A program made the position numbers and the translations under genes. Of a stretch of 64,000 nt of DNA, positions 31,033 to 41,342 are shown one piece after another. Under the pieces are notes generated by a model. The model made no database searches. It was given only the letters and a program-made list of their open reading frames with translations, and was not told the DNA's origin. Every line of letters begins with the position of its first letter. Positions within the stretch are counted from its first letter, which is position 1. The DNA comes from Pseudophaeomoniella oleicola. Lineage: Eukaryota > Ascomycota > Eurotiomycetes > Phaeomoniellales > Phaeomoniellaceae. Where the stretch lies: the NCBI GenBank assembly GCA_003868215.1, contig QWDQ01000023.1, forward strand, positions 279,859 through 343,858. The letters are read 5' to 3'.

Positions 31033-33929
31033 ATGAGTTCTGCAGCTTTGGTGGACATCACTCCTGCCAGGCCCTCCCACGATCCAACGATGTCCCTCCA
31101 GGTCGGGTCTACAGATACAGCAGGTCTGAAGCGTAGCCCAAAGATGGCAGAGGGTGAAAAAGAAGCGCCATTCCAAAGCGATACGCATCTCGCAGTGCCC
31201 TCATCTCCAAGGTCAAACCATGCTTCTCAGACATTAGCTAGGCTTTTGCACGGTCAGGAGAAGGAGTGGGAAGCTGTCGCCAAGAAAGAAGGCCCATTGC
31301 AGTTGTTAGACCTGCCAGTCGTTGTCTTGAAGGAGATTGTCAAAGAGGTATCCCAAGGAACATATTTCTTTTATTCTGCACAGGCTAATAGACGGTACAG
31401 GTTACCAGCACCAATGACCTTACGGCTCTTGCGCTCACCCACTCCGCTCTACACGAGCTTGCGACTCCGTACATCTACAGTCGATTTGACATCGTTTGGC
31501 CAGACTCTTTGGCAGTCAGTGACAACAGGACGGGTGTTGATGCTCTCACATACGGGTTAGCGACCCTCGTCATGGCTCAGGATGTTTTTGGAGAAGCTCA
31601 TTATCAACGAGCTTCACCCCAAACCTACCACAAATGCAGTCAGTGTGGGTACATAGACCGCTGCTCACATAAGACAAAATCATCTCAGGTCTCTCGAAAG
31701 TTTCGGCGAGGTAACAACTTTGCGCAATTCACTCGCAAATTCTCGCTCGGTAACGGTCCCGCAGACTGGGTGCAGGAGTATCTGATTACAAAAGAAAGCG
31801 GTAAGATGTTGGGTACGCTTGTTGCGCTTGCTATTGGGCGAATGCGTAATCTAGAGCAATTTGTTTGGGACATGCCTACTGGCGTCCTGCGAGATGTTTG
31901 GGCTGCTCTGGCCTCCCTTGGAGATAGGGACGATGGACAGCCTTGCCGTTTGGAAAAGGTTTGGGTCAGATGGCACAACAATTCGGAAGCTCGAGGTGAT
32001 ACACCTTCTCCGAACCTTGCAAGCATGAACCCGACTTTGCTGTCGACATTATCTCCAGGTGGTCATCCTCAGTCTCTCTTTCAGATACCGCCTTATCCTC
32101 GTGTCGAATTTCCCACCTTTTCCCACCTGCCACCCCTGAAGAGCTTGACGGTATTGGATATAGACGAATTATCGTATGTTGAAGAAATGAGCATACTACT
32201 TGAGCGATCGAAAGAATGCGTTCGCGAGCTACGTATTGGTGTCGCAGATCATGCTAGGGGCCAATCGTGGATCACGATGTCTAGTCGGAAAGCGGATAGA
32301 CTCTCAGCAAGCTCATACAGGCTACATGGCATTCTTGGGGTGTTGCTTGCGAAGATTCTCGAGAAGATAGAGGTACCTTTTGATCCTAATTTCGGTCTTA
32401 GCTATCCGATTGCAAGCTCCCCAGATGCCGACGATGATTTGCTTGATAGTCCGTCTCCTGCGGACAAGGAATTGGCAACAGACCGAACCGAGATGACACC
32501 GGCAGTACTTCGCACACCGATGGGAACCTTGCCCAGTGTGGCCGATCTCAACACAATATCCAGTCTTACCAGCATTAGAGACCCTGATACAACTGTTCTT
32601 AATGTCTCAGACTCACTTGCCGAGAGTCCCTTGGAGGATCTCACAAAGCAGGCCAGCGATGAGACTGAAGAGATCGAGCGTGTGCGAGAGAAGTTGGGTC
32701 GAATGTCAAACCTAGATGTTACCCCTAGCATAGCCGAAGGCGCTACACCTGCACCTGTGGCTCCAAAGCGTATCAGCCACAGGCATATGTCACTGCCAAC
32801 AGAATGTGAAAAGCGGTACGTCCGTCAGTCAATGAAATTGCAACTGGAGGTGCTCGCCCTTGAGCGTGTATCGATATCGGCTCAAATGTTGACAAGATCA
32901 ATCGACTGGATGAAGTTGACGAGCATCACCATCCTTCACTGTGAGAATCATGAACAACTCTGGAGATCATTGAGAAAGAATTATCCCCCCGCTGTTCCCC
33001 TGGGTTCGATAGCTGGAAAGTCGAAGTCAACAAAATTTTCATCCTCTGGTCAAACCAATTTTTCTCGGCAGTCGATTCCGGCAGAGAACTATCCTCTGAA
33101 ACTCAAACGGATCCAGACCGATGCGGTTTCTCCCCAGCTCATTTCTTTCATCAAAGAGGCCCTCGCTCCCGATAGCTTGGAATGGCTATTCCTGCAGGAG
33201 GGTCGGCCGTACCGCTCCAATGTTTCAATTGAAAGTATTTACAAAGGCGCAATTCGCCGCCACCGCGGAAGCTTAAGGAAACTGCTCATTGACAGTGAAG
33301 ATCACCTTGAGGGTGGCCAGCCCATTGCCAATCACAATTGGCGACGTTGGATGTTCAATCGCGAAACTCTAGCTTCCGTGACAAGTGGAAAAATGCCACA
33401 TCTTCGAGAACTTGGGATGTCCATGGAATACAAAGATTGGCATTTCTTCCTTCGGAGACTACCTCTTGCGCCTCAACTTCGGTCCCTCTACATTCCATAC
33501 CTTGCTGACCACGTTCACGGTGCCAGCCTTGACTCCAAAGAGCTTGCGCTTCAAGTACTTGATATTGTCTATCTTCAGCCAGATATTGAGCTTTGCTACC
33601 TCGGCATCCAGACAAAATGCTTCGAGATTCTAGAACTCTCTGGTAGCGACCACAGTCCACATGACCTTCGTGACTCTGCGCATGATCCCGGAAGCGGTGA
33701 TCACAGTACGGAGTCAGAGTCTGAGAGTGACGATATCGACAACGCCCCTCTCCCGTCTCATGCGCCTCCAGCAGACGAATATTCAGAGCCCGAGTTCTCC
33801 GATCTAGATGATGACGATTCTATTGATGAACCCACAGATCGCAAGAAGAGCAAACAGTTTAAATTGCGAGAAATACTATTCTACGATGACAAGATTTCAG
33901 TTTTCAAGGCGAGGCACGGGAAGATATAG
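31033..33929 (+). CDS. Large F-box domain protein
   Basis: Two exons (31033-31347, 31401-33929) join in phase 0 to give 947 residues. The intron removal rebuilds an F-box (about residues 91-140: LQLLDLPVVVLKEIVKEV then TSTNDLTALALTHSALHELA and TPYIYSRFDIVWPD). Next comes a Cys/His patch, CSQCGYIDRCSHK (about 182-194), which could bind zinc. A long leucine-rich-like helical region with FVWDMPTGVLRDVWAALASL follows, resembling the LRR-type repeats of fungal F-box proteins. A disordered, acidic part lies at about 420-530, and a second acidic Ser/Asp-rich patch near the C-terminus. It probably acts as a substrate adaptor of an SCF ubiquitin ligase. I recognise the architecture as one conserved in filamentous fungi but know no function. 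The start at 31033 is the first in-frame ATG. Confidence 0.8.
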
Positions 33930-34467
33930 GGTTGTGGCGCATAGTCATTGATATTTTTGGTGTTTTACATGAAGTCGTGCGAGTTCGGCTCGTCATTCAG
34001 TACTCATTTTCTATCTTGTGCGTTTTAGCGGATGGCATTTCTTGGGTTTGAATGAGGTCGTGTAGAAATCGGAAATGGGTATTTTACGTAGGATTGTCTC
34101 TCTGGAAGCACGCGAATACATAGTAAACGAACATCAATGCCACTGATACTGTCAGGGTCCTTGCGAGATTTAACAAGCAAGAAAATTCACAGAGCTGTTT
34201 TCCGATCAAGAAGGCTCAGACGTAGGACTATCAACAGGTAAAACGGTGAGTTAGTAATTGTCGAATATGCTTTTGCGGCCGTGGTTCTATCGAATTCTTT
34301 GCCGTATCAATTAATCATAATCGTCATGATGTCAACACGTTCTGTGATAAGAACAAGCAACGTTCTCCTTAACATCGCCTTCTTGGGCTTCTTGAATTCC
34401 TCCATTGCGAGAGCATAAATAGGATATCCGATTGAAAAGAAGTATATCATTATACAAGTGACGCAAA
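33930..34467. other. Intergenic region F-box gene-MDR gene
   Basis: This 538 bp stretch has no supported gene, RNA or repeat. Confidence 0.6.
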
Positions 34468-35693
34468 ATGAGTAATAAGGCTGCATGGATCACGGCACCC
34501 AAGGCGAGGCCTCTGAAGGTCGACGATGCTCCAATGCCGAAGCCAGAAAAGGGGGAAGTCCTGATCAGAAACAGAGCGGCCGCGATCAATCCTGTTGATT
34601 GGAAGATTCAGGTTCGTCAGCAGATTGGCTATGCAGATGCCCGTGAATATTGACGATGAGTAGGAGACAGGTTCGGTTGCCCATGCAATATAGGCCGTTG
34701 CAATAGATTATTTATGTCTGACCGATCTCGCACAGGAGAATATATGGATAAGTACCCATTCATTCTTGGATGCGATTGCGCTGGTACCATTGAAGAGGTC
34801 GGCGAAGGCGTGACTGGCTACCAAAAAGGCCAACGAGTCATTGGGTATGGCACGGATCTGAACGACGTGGAACAGAGGCTATCTACTGACACATAGCTAC
34901 AAGGCACTGCCCATCACTCAGTAACAAGGATGTGACCCAGTCGGGCTTCCAGCTTTATACCAAATGCCCAGCCAACATTGTGGCTGCAATCCCCTCTTCT
35001 CTATCCTTCGCCTCTGCGTCTGTCCTTCCTCTCGCGATTTCCACTGCGACTGTCGGCTTGTACCCCAAAGAGGGTCTTGGCCTGCCTTACCCGACCGTTG
35101 ACGATAAACCTACTCCTGTCGGTCGTACGATCATTGTCATAGGAGGCTCTAGCTCTGTGGGAACTGCAGCTGTACAACTAGCCCACGCGAGCGGCCTTAC
35201 CGTCATTTCTACAGCTTCGCCAAAGAACCATTCTTTCGTCAAGTCTCTGGGTGCAGCCGAAGTCTACGATCGCAACGATCCGGACATCATCCAGAAAATC
35301 CAAGACAAATACTCTGGTACAGATTTCGCCGGTATCTACGATGCCATCTCTCTGGATTCCACCATGAAGCTATCCCTCGACCTCGCCAACGCCCTCTCCC
35401 CCTCCAAACCAACCAAGATTGTAACCACCCTCTTCGCCTCCGAAGAGCTCAAGCAAAAAGCGAGCCAATCAAACGCCGAACTGATCGCCATCGTGGCGTT
35501 CACCCTCCCCTATAAGACCCCAGCGATCGCTCAGGCCGTATGGGGAGAATTCCTACCCCGCGCTCTGGAGGCCGGCACGTTCAAGGCCGTACCGGAAGCA
35601 GTCGTCGTCGGAAATGGACTGGAAAAACTCCAGGAAGCGATGGATGTACAGAGGGAAGGCGTCAGTGCTAAGAAGATCGTTGTTGAGCTGTGA
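34468..35693 (+). CDS. Zinc-independent MDR-family oxidoreductase (quinone/enoyl reductase-like)
   Basis: Three exons encode about 342 residues. The GroES-like N-terminus has KAAWITAPKARPLKVDDAPM and NPVDWKIQ, then DKYPFILGCDCAGTIEEVGE. The Rossmann part has IIVIGGSSSVGTAAVQLAHA as NADPH-binding loop. This is the fungal toxD/enoyl-reductase-like branch of the medium-chain dehydrogenases, which lacks the zinc ligands of true alcohol dehydrogenases. It should reduce an activated C=C bond or quinone with NADPH. Exon 2 (34736-34844) and exon 3 (34922-35693) are clear. The exon 1 donor is not: frame requires phase 1, met by GTCAGC at 34616 (342 residues) or GTGAAT at 34643 (351 residues), while the obvious GTTCGT at 34612 is out of phase. 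First of four redox enzymes in 8 kb. Confidence 0.85.
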
Positions 35694-35960
35694 TTACAAG
35701 AGTTACCTCATGCCAGACAGCGGCCGACGTGAGAGCTTTATATGACCGGAGATAATATTCCAAGACTTGATAAACTTATAATAAAATCAACCCTCAAACA
35801 ATTTATACCGAATAAATTCACAATCCATTCATCACTCCTCTTCCTTGCAAACATCCAAACCGATCTGCAAAACCCACCTTCCCTTCCTTTTGCCCTCCAG
35901 TTTTTTTTTCCCATACAGATATCAAATTTCCCTCCACGTGACTATACTTCGCGTCATCTT

Positions 35961-36031
35961 TCCCTCGTTGTCTAATGGTCATGATGTCGGATTCTCATTC
36001 CGGAGATCCGGGTTCGATTCCCGGCGAGGGA
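35961..36031 (+). tRNA. tRNA-Glu (anticodon CTC)
   Basis: The 71-nt sequence folds as a cloverleaf. The acceptor stem is TCCCTCG with CGAGGGA. The anticodon stem TCGGA/TCCGG (one G-T pair) closes the loop TTCTCAT with CTC at the anticodon position. The T-arm is CCGGG, loop TTCGATT, CCCGG, including the internal promoter box B (GGTTCGATTCC). No intron is present. A run of 14 T at 36063-36076 lies about 31 nt downstream and would end RNA polymerase III transcription. Confidence 0.95.
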
Positions 36032-36616
36032 ACTACTAAGGTAGCTAGCTAGCTGGTTTTCCTTTTTTTTTTTTTTGATGGGATGGATGTGTATGTAGAG
36101 GGCGAGGAGGGGGAGGGGAATGGGAATGGGAGGAGGGGTGGTGTGGAGATATACGGTGGGATTTTTTCAGGGATCTTTTGGTTGGTATTGTGAATTATTA
36201 CTAATTACCTAAATGCTACGTAAAGTATACCGTTATCGATAAGACCTGAAACATCAAACCTCACTCAACTTTGGCACATTTACGCGCCCGTCGTGTTGAA
36301 ACACTCTACGAAAGATGAATGTACCTAAGCGCCTGGCAAGAGCATACTGCCGTGAGACTAAAAGGTATTTGAACGTCTTCGTCCTTACCCATGACCTACT
36401 CTGAAGTGGCAGACGCTTCATATACACAAGTGCAGCCTGTCCGAGACATCCTGATGCCTAAAATCCCAAGTGCCGACGCATCAATCCTCACTTCTCACCG
36501 CACTAAGATAATCGATTCGCTACGGAAGCCTTGTTATATACAAGCTATGTTTCTGAACCATTGATGCTGAGCCTCCTTTCACTACCGTGCCCCAGCGAGG
36601 ACATTCTGTTTAAAAC
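36032..36616. other. Intergenic region after the tRNA
   Basis: About 585 bp. Besides the T-run it has G-rich purine DNA at 36097-36160. No gene is seen. Confidence 0.55.
36063..36076 (+). terminator. Poly-T Pol III terminator of tRNA-Glu
   Basis: Fourteen T in a row downstream of the tRNA gene. A weaker TTTT at 36057-36060 may stop part of the transcripts first. Confidence 0.7.
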
Positions 36617-37225
36617 ATGGCGTCTTCTCCTCTAGGCGAGAAGAAACGCGATGACTGCTCGCCTACGAGGACATCTGGCTCAGGGAAACGGAAAGCTTCA
36701 TCATCAGTGCAGTCTGTGAAGAAATTACGGCGGACACGTGAAGAAGAAGATACAACCTCGTTATCGGTGTCTTCGTCTAGGTCTTTGAAGGAAGCTCCGC
36801 AGATAGGTGAAGAAGAGGTTCTAGAAGACGATCATCAAGATCAGCATCTGGCCGAAGATTTGACCGGAGAGGCTCTGGAACGCTGGAATTCCTTAACTCC
36901 GAGTATTAAGGGAGCGATAATGCCGCAGCCAAAGCCTGTTCCCCAACATGATTCTGCAAGTGAGGCTGAATCGGAGACATCTCGAGCAACCTCGTCAAAG
37001 GACAGCGAGAACTGGACCAAGACTTACCCAAACTGGATGTCAGATCGTGGCATCGATGATGACTTCTACGAGATTGACGCGGACCCCATGCCACACAACT
37101 TTCAAGAATGGAAGGACATCGTTACGCGGCCAAGGAGTTCTCCGAGTCCCACGATGTCCGAGTACAAAAGCTATCTCACTTCCGAGGTGGCTGGATATGG
37201 CGGACTGGCACAAGCAAGAGGTTAA
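36617..37225 (+). CDS. Orphan hypothetical protein, possibly truncated
   Basis: A 202-residue frame starts MASSPLGEKKRDDCSPTRTS with a basic, Ser/Lys/Arg-rich start resembling a nuclear-localised disordered segment (GSGKRKASSSVQSVKKLRRT). An acidic stretch follows, then a better-structured part with WTKTYPNWMSDRGIDDDFYE and a SEYKSYLTSEV block. The style resembles large families of filamentous-fungal orphan proteins of several hundred residues that begin with a Ser-rich leader, but I cannot name a family. Right after the stop, the neighbouring frame continues with protein-like sequence (KLWVLDFNLCSKIPLDDSGV to 37367), so the gene may be cut short by a frameshift or have an intron I missed. 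Confidence 0.5.
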   Translation: MASSPLGEKKRDDCSPTRTSGSGKRKASSSVQSVKKLRRTREEEDTTSLSVSSSRSLKEAPQIGEEEVLEDDHQDQHLAEDLTGEALERWNSLTPSIKGAIMPQPKPVPQHDSASEAESETSRATSSKDSENWTKTYPNWMSDRGIDDDFYEIDADPMPHNFQEWKDIVTRPRSSPSPTMSEYKSYLTSEVAGYGGLAQARG

Positions 37226-37700
37226 GCTGTGGGTTTTGGATTTCAATCTTTGCTCCAAGATTCCCCTCGACGACTCCGGTGTCAAGATGGCAGCAGATGC
37301 ATGGCGGCTCAACGATCCGTATTTCCCCAAGCCGCTTCAGAGCACCTACCTGTGTCAAGAACTCTGAAACTTGTTCGTCTGCCGCTACATCGAGGTATCG
37401 GATTCAATGCTCGAGCAATCCCCAGATCTCAGGGAGCTCCCGCGGAGTTTCATCCAAAGCATCATAGAAATTCAGAGACAACGGGAGGAGGACATGACAG
37501 ACCGTGTATCTTAGGAATTGATGTTCTGTTCTTTTCATCAATCTCGCTTCGAACGTTGCCTATTGTATGTATGTATGTACATAGTATTATATGGTTTCAA
37601 TTTTATTGAATATGAACAAGTAGCGGAGATTCTTATATACCCGACTTCGCATCTGACAATTCTCCGAACTTCCCCCCGATTGCTTGTCTAGAGGCCGCCA
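37226..37700. other. Intergenic region between convergent orphan and GST genes
   Basis: Protein-like sequence in the +1 frame up to 37367 may be the remnant 3' part of the orphan gene. The rest shows no gene. Confidence 0.5.
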
Positions 37701-38405
37701 TCATTTAGAGGCTGAAAGAGCAGCAAATCCCGCAAATCGTTCTGGCGCTTTGGCGTCCAATGCGGGTGTGAGCCCGGGGTCACTCTTCTCGATGGCCGTA
37801 CGGTATGCAGATCGCTGTCCAACCCGCTGTAACCACGAGAGAATGCCGTCGTAGCCCGTCAAGTCGATCGGGTAGAACACCCTCATGGTGGTGAAGGAGA
37901 AGACGTTCATGATGTCTGCGGCCGAGAAGTCTTCTCCGGCGAGCCACGGCACCTGCTTCAGACGGTGGTCGTACGCGTCGAGCAACTTCTTCAGTCGGGC
38001 CTCGGCGAACTGTACGACCGGGTGGCCCGGCTCGAGGTTCATGGGGCGGAACTGCATGCCCCGGAGCAATGCGGGTTGCAGCGTGCCGTTGGCCGCGTGG
38101 AACCAGTACAGATAGTCGGCATAGTCTTTGTGGGATGGTGGCAGCGCGAGGCGCCCGTTGCCGTGTTTGTGGATGATGTATTCGACGATTGCGCCACTCT
38201 CCGCCAGCGTCAGCGGCTTCGAGGGGTCGAATGTCGAGTCCGTGATGACCGGCGATGCTCCCAACGGCGTCAGGGTTTCTAGCTCTGGCGGCGAGAAAAT
38301 TGGACTCCGCTCGTAGAGTTTGAGGTCATATGGGATCGAGAGCTCCTCGCACAGCCAGACGATGCGCTCGCCTTGGCCGCGCTGGAGGTGGTGCACCGTG
38401 AGCAT
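37701..38405 (-). CDS. Glutathione S-transferase
   Basis: A single exon encodes 234 residues starting MLTVHHLQRGQGERIVWLCE. The thioredoxin-like N-terminal domain has the cis-Pro segment GASPVITD and the glutathione-binding motif LAESGAIVEY. The helical C-terminal domain includes YADYLYWFHAANGTLQPALL and WLAGEDFSAADIMNVF, the N-capping-box region typical of GSTs. It should conjugate glutathione to electrophiles in the cytosol. The ATG at 38405 was preferred because the open frame upstream starts from non-ATG codons and encodes Tyr/Ile repeats. Codons look clearly richer in G/C at third positions than those of neighbouring genes. It lies within a group of four redox or detoxification genes. 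Confidence 0.92.
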   Translation of the reverse strand: MLTVHHLQRGQGERIVWLCEELSIPYDLKLYERSPIFSPPELETLTPLGASPVITDSTFDPSKPLTLAESGAIVEYIIHKHGNGRLALPPSHKDYADYLYWFHAANGTLQPALLRGMQFRPMNLEPGHPVVQFAEARLKKLLDAYDHRLKQVPWLAGEDFSAADIMNVFSFTTMRVFYPIDLTGYDGILSWLQRVGQRSAYRTAIEKSDPGLTPALDAKAPERFAGFAALSASK

Positions 38406-39002
38406 TTCGGAAGTCGATAAGGGGGAAAAAGTTCGACGTATATAGATGTATATATATTCCGAGTCCAAGTCTTTCTTGACAGTCGCGAGCAAAGTCCAAT
38501 CGCAATAAATGAATTACCCTTTCGCACCAGTCTTCTATATCTGTCTTATGTCAAACCCAGGCAGCAGGTCAATACTAAGCAAGATGAGTCAATCGTTCCC
38601 GAAATCAACGTCAACCCTGATGTCTCCGACTAGGTGATGTATTTGCATTTAGATACTGTCAGCTTTGAATACGTCTACCTGATAATTATGAGGTTGGCGA
38701 GGTTGACAATACATAAATCCCACAAATGTGATGTAATTTATCGATAAGGAAGATAAGAAACCCGGAGATACCGTCTTTTCCGCAGAGCAACATTTGACGA
38801 TGTTTTGACTCATTTCGTGCCTGATAATGCTTCGTCCATTTGCAACTTGCATTTGATTCCTGATCTTATATGTATCAGTAGATAGTAGGTACTATATTTC
38901 TCCTTACACAATCATTTGACTGCGAAATAGGATCCTGTCGCTGTAGACTAGGACCATCGAGCAATGCAGACATATTCGGTCACAATGTCCCATACTGGAG
39001 CC
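38406..39002. other. Intergenic region GST-SDR
   Basis: About 600 bp between two minus-strand genes. No gene or repeat is seen. Confidence 0.6.
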
Positions 39003-40372
39003 TCACCCTAAAGCTGACGATGTGATCCCGGGTTGAATACTTTCTAGCTTCTCGAGGACTTCTCTCCACACATTCTTCTGGGCTTGCTGACCCTCTTCGC
39101 TATCTACAAAGTTTGATACCCTACATAAAATGAGGATTGTATTAGTAAAGCCCTCCTTCTGTTTACATTTTGGTGGACAATGGTGTTGAAGCATGCCCCA
39201 GTAGGAAGGGGTAAGGATGAGAAGAGAAGAGAAAGAACGAGGCAACTTACTGTCCAATACGGCAATCCTCCAGGTATTTCCCATGAGTCTCCCAGCTTGA
39301 ACTAATGGCGTAGATGAGGGTTCTCGCTGCTTGCTCGGATGTCCTACCGGCGACCTTCAACAGTAAATGATGCAGGGCGCCCTCAAAGCCGGTGAGGTCG
39401 CGGAATATATCGGTTACTACGTAACCTGGGTTCAAGTGATTCATTATCACCGGTACATCCTTGGTGCTTTGATTGGCCGGTACGGTTGAAGCGGCGAGTT
39501 CGCGAAGACACAATATGGACATGAGCTTCGAAAGACAATACCTAAGCGGTATACGGTCAGAGACAGCTCCATTATGCGGAGATGAGAGATGTTCTGGGAA
39601 AACAGAAGGGGGACAGGGATCTCATGATCATAATGGCCGCCGTTCAGAGACTGTAGGAGACCAAGGAGCGAGCAACCAGGGGATGCCCCCCGCTTTCTTA
39701 CCTCTCGATTGCCAACATCTTTGCAGACTTTTCATCGTTCAGCGATTCCAACAGTCTCTCACGGTTAAGATCAGATGGACTTTTTACGGTACTGTGTCCA
39801 AACGATCCCACCGTAGACAAGTGCGTCTGCAAGTTGAAGCGTTGAGCCGTCTCCTTCAGTTTCGGTAATACCAGTAGAGCCAATAGATAGGTGCTGATGA
39901 CATTGGTATTGACATTCCTCTCGGTACCTTCGTCCAAGACAAATGTTTCAGTGAGGACTCCAGCGTTCTCGATAATCGCATCTAGCCGGTCGAGACTATT
40001 GATGCGACTTGCGAACTGCTTGATCGACTCGTAATTGCTAAAGTCCACAAGCCACACTTCTGCAACCCCTGAACGGCCCGTAGACGCCTCGATCTCTCTG
40101 CGGACCTTTTCACCCTTCTCCAGATTGCGAACTGCGAGAATGACCCGTTTGGCGTTGAGAGCAACACAGTATCGCGCAGCTTCGACACCTATGCCAGCCG
40201 AAGACCCAGTCACGCATATCGTCAGTCCGGAAAAATCCGACTTGGGGACCGGGAGCGAATTGAACAGTTGACTGCGAAGGAGATGCAACCAGAATCCCGG
40301 GGACTGGACCCGAATGAGTCGCCAGTAACCACTCAGCCCGGAAAGGAACTGGCTCAAAATGCTGTCTGACAT
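39003..40372 (-). CDS. Short-chain dehydrogenase/reductase
   Basis: Three minus-strand exons (39702-40372, 39251-39541, 39003-39120) encode 359 residues. After an N-terminal extension of about 50 residues it has the cofactor motif TGSSAGIG, the ENAG variant of the NNAG motif, a catalytic Ser in LSTVGSFG, and the YxxxK pair in ERYCLSKLM, which is created exactly across the first intron. The C-terminal part includes NHLNPGYVVTDIF. This is the classic SDR order; the nearest group is the fungal retinol-dehydrogenase-like or protochlorophyllide-reductase-like set, which uses NADP(H). The substrate is unknown. The start at 40372 is the first ATG of the frame. All splice phases match. It is divergent to the aldo-keto reductase gene. 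Confidence 0.9.
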
Positions 40373-41342
40373 CCCTCCTGGTAAGATTGATTCTGTCAAC
40401 ACGAGAATAGAAGAAGAACAAGTGTTGCCAACATAGTGCGCAATTATCGCAAATTAATCTCCTCTCCTCTTGTACCCAAGCTTTCCAACGCCTTACCTAT
40501 ATCCATCTACCGAGGATGTACTCAGTAACTAGCACAATCTCAATTAAATGCCGGCCCGAACGCAGGGATCAGGCATTATCATCGAATATGGCAATTTAGA
40601 AGAGGATGTGTCCGCAGTCATCTGTGATACGGCAGCACGGCAGCCTGTCTTCACCCATGGCAAACTCCTGCCTCACGGGAGGATCTCATAGTTAAGGATC
40701 AAACAGGGAGAGCACAATGTGAAGTGATGGAAGAAGCATCTTATGTACTAGGTAAGATGATTAAAGATCTACCTACTAAGTCAATCAATTTCAGCGACAA
40801 ACGACACTGTCGCACCGATACTTAATTGGTACGATAAAAAGCCGATTTCTTATACATACATCCAAACCACCTTCCAAAACCGGTGTTCAACTACCTTACA
40901 TACCTACACATGCCAATTCTATTTGATAAGGAAAGTAGAATCGAACCCTCATTCATCGACGTTAAAGATGCTCTTTATCTCCTTGTCCGTTCGAGTTGTA
41001 TTTACTCCGGACGCCGTCGATAAGGCCACATCCATATCCAATTTTGTCAGCCATGTCATTGAATGCAGATGTACCTACGTAGTATCACGTCGACGCGGGG
41101 GAGGGGGATAGGGAGGGACCGAAATTAACGGAAATAACGGCTCATGTGAAAGATGATAGGTAAGATACATAAGTGTGCCCTGTCCTGTCGCTGTCCTGCT
41201 ACTGCTCAGCTCAGCCTTGGATTCTGAAATCTACAAATAATACATACAATTTTCTGTTCCCCCTTTCGTAATATCTTGGACATTGAATCTCTTCCTCCAA
41301 GTTAAACCCCTACCAAAAAAAAAGTACCTAACTCTACCAAAA
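40373..41342. promoter_or_regulatory. Divergent promoter region SDR / AKR
   Basis: A 970 bp region lies between two divergent redox genes and could be a shared control region. It contains CTACGTAGTA at 41075-41084, close to the 12-bp palindrome seen elsewhere. No gene is seen. Confidence 0.45.

Noticed and set aside
40923-40975. Minus-strand GGTTCGATTC resembling a tRNA box B
   Set aside because: Flanks do not form a T-stem or acceptor stem, so it is not a tRNA gene.
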